Below the pieces are notes generated by a model. That model searched no databases and was not told the DNA's origin. It saw only the letters and a list, made by a program, of their open reading frames with translations. The position numbers were made by a program, and so were the translations under genes. From Desulfobacula sp. (lineage in GTDB: Bacteria; Desulfobacterota; Desulfobacteria; Desulfobacterales; Desulfobacteraceae): a DNA stretch of 10,622 bases. Position 1 is the stretch's first letter, and each line of letters begins with the position of its first letter. Positions 6,542-10,622 of the stretch are shown piece after piece. The stretch is from the NCBI GenBank assembly GCA_023139225.1, contig JAGLNZ010000407.1, positions 1 to 10,622 of the forward strand, in the 5' to 3' direction.

Positions 6542-8404
6542 TCAATTTTCTTTTAAATGGGCCGGAAACAAAATTTTGAAACTGGTTCCGTTTCCGGGCC
6601 TGCTTTCCACGCTGATAGTTCCATTGTAATCCCTGACAATCCCCTGGATAATGGGAAGACCAAGACCTAACCCCTCACCCATTTCCTTTGTTGTATAAAA
6701 GGACTCAAAAATACTGTCCATCCGGTCCGGTTCAATGCCGGCTCCATTATCGGATATGACGGCACCGACATTTTCACTGTCAAAAAAAGTGGAGATGGTG
6801 ATCATTCCTTTTTCTATATCGTGACTTGTTTCTATTCTTTCATTCACCGCATCCCTGGCATTGGTAAGCAAATTAAAAACCACCTGTTCCATCCGGTTGT
6901 TATGGGCCAGAACCGAAGGGATAGATTCATCCAGATTCAGTATGAGTTCAATATTCTGCAAAGCGATCTGCCTGCCGATAATCTTGTTCACCGAATGGAT
7001 GCAATCATTAATATTGATCACCTCCCTTGAAAAATCTGCTTTCCGGGAAAAGGTTTTCAACCGTCCCACGATTTCAGCCGCCCTTGATACCTGGGTACTG
7101 ATTTCCTTTAACACCATTTCAAAATCATCTTCATTGATTTTCTTTTTTCTTTCATTCATCATGCAAAGGTATTCACTGCCCATTTTAATGGTATTCAAAG
7201 GCTGATTGATCTCATGGGCAATACCGGCGGACATTTTTTCAAGATTGGTCATTTTACTGGCCTGGATCAGCTGGGAATCCTTTTCAACCAGTTCCGTGAT
7301 ATCGGTTGCCGCCACGATGATCACATCTTCATTCCGATACTCTGAAGGGCTTGCATGGATATTGACAAATACAGACCCGCCGTCCTCCTTAAAAAACTTA
7401 ATTTTAGAACTGATTACCAGGGTTTCACCCTCGGGATATTTTTGAGTGAATTCACCTTCGTCCAGGTTGCCAAGGGAAAAAAGACTCATCCCGATCAAGG
7501 TTTGTCTTTTATAACCAAGCAGCTCCGTGGCATTGGGATTAGCATCCAGAATTTCAAACGTCTTTTTATTGACAACAAATATGGGGTTGGGACCGCTTTG
7601 AAACAGGGATCTGTATTTTTCCTGAGATTCTTTGAGCCGGTTCGTGGACAGTTTCAACTGGGATGTCATCTTAATAAACGAATTGGTCAGCTTGGTAATT
7701 TCATCGTCCTTTGCGCCGGTATCAGCGGTCTGCCGTTCCAGGTCATCCTTTGAAATAATATTAAAATTTCCCTTTGTGAGCTGGTCTGTGTAGCGGATCA
7801 GGGAAGACACGGGCTTAATAATATGAAGGGCCAGCCTGTGGCTCAAAAAGAAAAAAATAATAGTCACCATGGACAAAAAACTTAAAAACACAAGTCTTAA
7901 ATTGGAAATAAGTTTTTCAATATGCTTTTTATCAAGACCGATCTGGACAGACCCGATGGTATAAATGCCCTCTTTAACCGGTACCACCACATGAAAGACA
8001 AAATGCCTGTCCACGTCAATACTGGTAATGTTTTCCTTTTTATAATCCTGGTTCTTTACGATGGCTTCGATATTTAAGGGAAACCCCGTGGTAAAGGTAT
8101 GGGCAAGGATATTTCCCTGGTTATCGCTGATGATCAGATATTTTACAATATCCTTCCGGTTTCCGAGTCTTGCATCATAAGCAAGGCCTGTCAACTCGGC
8201 CCGGTTTTTTGTCAGGATATACACCCTTGAATTATCGGCAATACCCTGGGCAATACCGACACCCCTTTTTTTTAATTCGTTTGTCAGACCTGTAATCAAA
8301 AGCGACCGGGTAAAAAGGGCAATCAGAATACTGACCAGAATAATAAATCCCAGACTGGAAATAAAAATCTTATTTTTAAGAGACAATTCGTTAAAAGATT
8401 TCAT
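6542..8404 (-). CDS. Membrane sensor histidine kinase (periplasmic sensor, HAMP, PAS, HisKA, HATPase)
   Basis: This 620-residue inner-membrane kinase has a first membrane helix at about residues 12-35, a periplasmic region at about 36-168 resembling a single Cache/PAS-like sensor, a second membrane helix at about 170-188, HAMP at about 189-256 and a PAS domain at about 262-372. The HisKA domain has phospho-acceptor H397 in AGIAHEINQPL. The ATPase domain has an N box (N511 and N515 in NLLTNARDA), G1 box DNGAGI (552-557), F box (FESFYTT, 566-572) and G2 box GEGLGLGL (576-583). HEINQPLN is typical of the NtrB/DctB-like kinase class. Its ATG overlaps the stop of the upstream ligand-binding lipoprotein as ATGA, with little Shine-Dalgarno, so translation is likely coupled. 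The ligand-loaded lipoprotein may present its signal to the periplasmic domain. The following gene encodes the probable cognate receiver. Confidence 0.93.
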   Translation of the reverse strand: MKSFNELSLKNKIFISSLGFIILVSILIALFTRSLLITGLTNELKKRGVGIAQGIADNSRVYILTKNRAELTGLAYDARLGNRKDIVKYLIISDNQGNILAHTFTTGFPLNIEAIVKNQDYKKENITSIDVDRHFVFHVVVPVKEGIYTIGSVQIGLDKKHIEKLISNLRLVFLSFLSMVTIIFFFLSHRLALHIIKPVSSLIRYTDQLTKGNFNIISKDDLERQTADTGAKDDEITKLTNSFIKMTSQLKLSTNRLKESQEKYRSLFQSGPNPIFVVNKKTFEILDANPNATELLGYKRQTLIGMSLFSLGNLDEGEFTQKYPEGETLVISSKIKFFKEDGGSVFVNIHASPSEYRNEDVIIVAATDITELVEKDSQLIQASKMTNLEKMSAGIAHEINQPLNTIKMGSEYLCMMNERKKKINEDDFEMVLKEISTQVSRAAEIVGRLKTFSRKADFSREVININDCIHSVNKIIGRQIALQNIELILNLDESIPSVLAHNNRMEQVVFNLLTNARDAVNERIETSHDIEKGMITISTFFDSENVGAVISDNGAGIEPDRMDSIFESFYTTKEMGEGLGLGLPIIQGIVRDYNGTISVESRPGNGTSFKILFPAHLKEN

Positions 8405-9600
8405 TTGATCAATGTAAGCTTTCCCTGTTTGATCATGGTGTAATAGACATTATCCAGTCCCTGGTAATCATTTTTCCCAAAGGACAAAGGATTTTGAATC
8501 CCCAGGTCAAACTGATCAATAGACTCAATGGCCCCGATAAATTTTTCTCTGGTGATGTCTTTTCCGGCACGCATAAGCCCCTCTGCCAGTATCCTGGCAT
8601 TCAGATATCCTTCCAGCCCTATAAAACTTGGTTTGCTGTCAGGATAGTAAGTACTCAGCAATGAGATATACTCTTTTACCCCGGGCAAAGGCTGAGTCGT
8701 GTGATTGGAATCGGGCGGAGGCACAACCTGGGTGACAATCACCCCTTCACCATTTGCCCCAAGCCTTCTGGCAAGTTCGGTTGAACCGACAAAGGATACA
8801 TTGTGGAACAAAGGAGAAAAATTGCGTTCCTTGGCAAGATTAATAAATTTTGCACAGGAATCATAGGTTCCGATCATGACCACAGCCTGTGCGTTAGACT
8901 GAATGATCTTTTCAAGCCCGGCCTCCACATCAAGGGTTCCCCTGACATAAGATCCCTTTGCCACCGGTATCAGCCCGTATTTTTTCAAAGCAATCTCAGT
9001 CCCCCTGAGCCCGTCAAATCCATACTCGTCATATTGGTAAAAAACCGCCACCTTATCAAAATTCTTTCTCTTAACGATCAGATCAACCGCAGCCCGGGTC
9101 TCCTGGTAATAGGATGCCCGGATATTGATCAGGTATCGGCTCACCGGCTGCCGCAGGCGATTTGCCCCTGTAAACATGCCGACCAAAGGAATCCTTGCTT
9201 CATTGACCAGAGGAATAATTCTTACAGTGGTGGGCGTGCCGACATAGCAGAACAGAGCAAACACCTGGCTTTCTAAAATCAGCTTCTGGGTATTATAAAG
9301 ACACTGGGTGGGATTATACCTGTCATCCAGGGCAATCAGTTTTATCTTCCTGCTATGAATCCCGCCCTTTTCATTGATATGACGGATATAGGACATTGCC
9401 CCCTGGAGCATCTGGGTTCCCAGGTACCCGGCATGGCCGCCCAGGGCAAGGGATGATCCGATCAGGATCTCATTCGGCTTTATTCCGGTCCTGTTTTCCG
9501 GGGCAATGTCGGACTGCTGAGGCGTTGTACATGAACCTCCTAAAAGCAATAAAAAAAAGCAGCAAATAAAATATATAAATCCTTTTCGTACCCGGATCAT
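8401..9600 (-). CDS. Branched-chain-amino-acid-type periplasmic ligand-binding lipoprotein
   Basis: The 399-residue protein belongs to the type I periplasmic binding fold of ABC amino-acid, amide and urea receptors (LivJ/AmiC-like, Peripla_BP_6). Signs are ILIGSSLALGG (45-55), the helix with INEKGGI, the strand KIKLIALDD (85-93), the region FCYVGTPTT (117-125) and ARIPLVGMFTG (135-145). A basic start, a hydrophobic stretch (7-20) and LGGSC ending at C24 form a lipoprotein signal; the -3 residue is Gly rather than the usual Leu, a mild deviation. Thr follows C24, not Asp, so outer-membrane sorting is possible. No permease or ATPase gene is nearby; instead it is translationally coupled to a histidine kinase, which suggests it senses rather than transports. 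The ligand cannot be read from the sequence. The start is supported by GAGGAT at 9609-9614 (minus strand) and an upstream sigma70-like promoter. Confidence 0.88.
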   Translation of the reverse strand: MIRVRKGFIYFICCFFLLLLGGSCTTPQQSDIAPENRTGIKPNEILIGSSLALGGHAGYLGTQMLQGAMSYIRHINEKGGIHSRKIKLIALDDRYNPTQCLYNTQKLILESQVFALFCYVGTPTTVRIIPLVNEARIPLVGMFTGANRLRQPVSRYLINIRASYYQETRAAVDLIVKRKNFDKVAVFYQYDEYGFDGLRGTEIALKKYGLIPVAKGSYVRGTLDVEAGLEKIIQSNAQAVVMIGTYDSCAKFINLAKERNFSPLFHNVSFVGSTELARRLGANGEGVIVTQVVPPPDSNHTTQPLPGVKEYISLLSTYYPDSKPSFIGLEGYLNARILAEGLMRAGKDITREKFIGAIESIDQFDLGIQNPLSFGKNDYQGLDNVYYTMIKQGKLTLIK

Positions 9601-9628
9601 TTAATTGTATCCTCAACTTTAACTTAAG

Positions 9629-9640
9629 ATTTTTAAAAAT
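9629..9640. repeat. AT-rich 12-bp palindrome in the operon leader
   Basis: ATTTTTAAAAAT is a perfect palindrome lying between the predicted transcription start (about 9646) and the ribosome binding site of the lipoprotein gene. It could be an operator half-pair, but a palindrome made only of A and T is easily found by chance in this composition. Confidence 0.25.
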
Positions 9641-9652
9641 TGCCCGGTTCAA

Positions 9653-9681
9653 ACAATAAAATAGTGCCACCCGAATGTCAA
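9653..9681 (-). promoter_or_regulatory. Sigma70-type promoter for the signalling operon
   Basis: On the minus strand a perfect TTGACA (-35, at 9676-9681) is followed by a 17-base spacer and TATTGT (-10, at 9653-9658, four of six matches). Transcription would begin near 9646, giving a leader of about 45 bases before the ATG at 9600. It is the best candidate for driving the lipoprotein, kinase, response regulator and STAND genes together. Confidence 0.55.
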
Positions 9682-9718
9682 ACTCTGATGCCGCCTATTT
9701 GCATTTGCTCTGTTTTGG

Positions 9719-9748
9719 TTGTTAACGCTTGTAAATTCATAAGATAAT
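9719..9748 (+). promoter_or_regulatory. Possible promoter for the kinase-like gene
   Basis: TTGTTA (9719-9724, four of six matches) and GATAAT (9743-9748, five of six) are separated by 18 bases. Transcription would start near 9755, leaving only about 9 bases before the ATG at 9764, so the message would be nearly leaderless. This fits the absence of a clear Shine-Dalgarno sequence there. Confidence 0.35.
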
Positions 9749-9763
9749 TTGTAAAAAATTGGA

Positions 9764-10622
9764 ATGAATAAAACGATTGATATAAGAGATCAGGCCCATC
9801 TATCAGGAAGTCAGGTCCAAAAGCTGAACTTTATAACTGATTCAAGCCGCTTAATCTTTCGAAAACACTACCGGTCGGGCTTAAGGTCCCACATTTTTGA
9901 AGTTCTTTTGGCCGAAGATGTTCTAAAAGAAACCTGCGGACAGATCATAGACGGCATACGAATGTTTCCCCGGGCAAGGCCGAAAAAAATGTTCAGAATA
10001 TTACGAAACAGATTTGAAAGCACTGAGGCGATTTTTAATGAAATAAAAAAATATCACCTGTTATTAAAATTTCTGGGACCAGAACTCATTGCAGAATCTG
10101 ATGAATTTATTGTTGACTATACAGGAACAGGAACCAGCCAGATTGTCCTGTGTGGTTTGCAGGAATATATTGAAGGAGAAATGCTTGATCCCTGGAGATT
10201 ATTTGGTGAAGACTACTTAAAGGATTTATTCAAGTCCACCATGTACACAGATTCCCAAAATAAAGCATTGGTTCAAAAAGCCCGGAAAAATATAGCAAAA
10301 TTAGTCAAAAAAACCCGGCACATGATCTTTGATGCAGGATATATTCCAGACCTTGCCGGGATCGGTAACCTGGTATTAACCCCTGACGGGGATCTCAAAT
10401 TGGTTGACATCAATAATATCGTTAAAATCAAACTTGACGATTCGATCCTTATCGACGACAAAGGATATCCTTCCTGTGATGTATCAATAGAAGTCCTGTC
10501 TATCCTGGAAAATAAAATTCTTCAAAAAAACATCCACATGGATGACCCGCTTTACCGGCTTTTTTTATCACCAAAGAGAAGAAAAAAAGTAAAGGCTCTT
10601 GAAAAAGAGTTTTACAAAAATC
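9764..10622 (+). CDS. Kinase-fold-like protein, partial (runs off the right edge)
   Basis: An open frame starts at ATG 9764 and has no stop for 286 codons to the window end, so the 3' part is missing. An in-frame TAA at 9752-9754 limits the start. The product is not a family I can name, but several parts suggest a diverged protein-kinase or small-molecule-kinase fold: a charged helix at about 83-103 that could be helix C; a hinge-like LQEYIEGEML (132-141); a catalytic-loop-like PDLAGIGN (195-202) with D196 and N202; and VDIN (214-217) with D215 in the place of the DFG Asp. N202 to D215 is 13 residues, as in protein kinase A, but D196 to N202 is one residue longer than normal. No glycine-rich loop is obvious. 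The C-terminal end visible here is very basic (SPKRRKKVK). It is divergent from the signalling operon and may share its control region. The coding frame is well supported; the kinase fold is tentative. Confidence 0.75.
   Translation, partial: MNKTIDIRDQAHLSGSQVQKLNFITDSSRLIFRKHYRSGLRSHIFEVLLAEDVLKETCGQIIDGIRMFPRARPKKMFRILRNRFESTEAIFNEIKKYHLLLKFLGPELIAESDEFIVDYTGTGTSQIVLCGLQEYIEGEMLDPWRLFGEDYLKDLFKSTMYTDSQNKALVQKARKNIAKLVKKTRHMIFDAGYIPDLAGIGNLVLTPDGDLKLVDINNIVKIKLDDSILIDDKGYPSCDVSIEVLSILENKILQKNIHMDDPLYRLFLSPKRRKKVKALEKEFYKN

Noticed and set aside
8803..9276. 157-codon open frame on the + strand opposite the ligand-binding lipoprotein
   Set aside because: It lies wholly within a well-supported gene on the other strand and its translation shows no family features.
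9655..9675. TGGCAC on the minus strand upstream of the lipoprotein gene, resembling a sigma54 -24 element
   Set aside because: The required GC at the -12 position is absent at the correct spacing (GG-N10-GC fails), while a sigma70-type promoter spans the same bases.

Overview
The window looks like chromosomal DNA of an anaerobic, sulfate-reducing member of the Desulfobacterota, probably a Desulfobacteraceae/Desulfobacula-type organism. This is inferred from a Desulfovibrio-type formate dehydrogenase iron-sulfur subunit next to fdhE, a moderately AT-rich composition, and a large signalling operon of a kind I associate with such genomes. No database search was possible, so the taxon is an inference. 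I saw no tRNA, rRNA, CRISPR array, insertion sequence or attachment site.

Region 1 (1-1692, + strand) is the tail of a formate dehydrogenase locus. It holds the beta subunit with three [4Fe-4S] clusters (29-742), preceded by a near-perfect Shine-Dalgarno sequence, then a GC-rich hairpin in the 74-bp gap, then the maturation protein FdhE (817-1692). The catalytic alpha subunit should lie just left of the window.

Region 2 (1694-9600, - strand) holds five colinear genes read right to left. In transcription order they are: a lipoprotein of the type I periplasmic ligand-binding family (9600-8401); a membrane histidine kinase with periplasmic sensor, HAMP and PAS domains (8404-6542), whose start overlaps the previous stop by ATGA; a response regulator whose output is a STAS domain (6504-5806); a 1096-residue MalT-like STAND ATPase ending in a SARP-type winged helix and BTAD domain (5791-2501); and, after 102 bp, a membrane-anchored protein with an Ig-like periplasmic domain (2398-1694). 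A good sigma70-type promoter lies upstream of the lipoprotein gene. The first four genes look like one complete signalling chain: ligand capture, kinase, phospho-switched STAS protein, then a large ATP-dependent transcription activator. How the STAS protein reaches the activator is unknown, and this is the most interesting part of the window. The last gene converges on fdhE with only one base between the stop codons.

Region 3 (9601-10622) has a 163-bp divergent promoter region, followed by a + strand gene that starts at 9764 and runs off the right edge. Its product has a hinge-like, catalytic-loop-like and DFG-like pattern suggesting a diverged protein-kinase fold.
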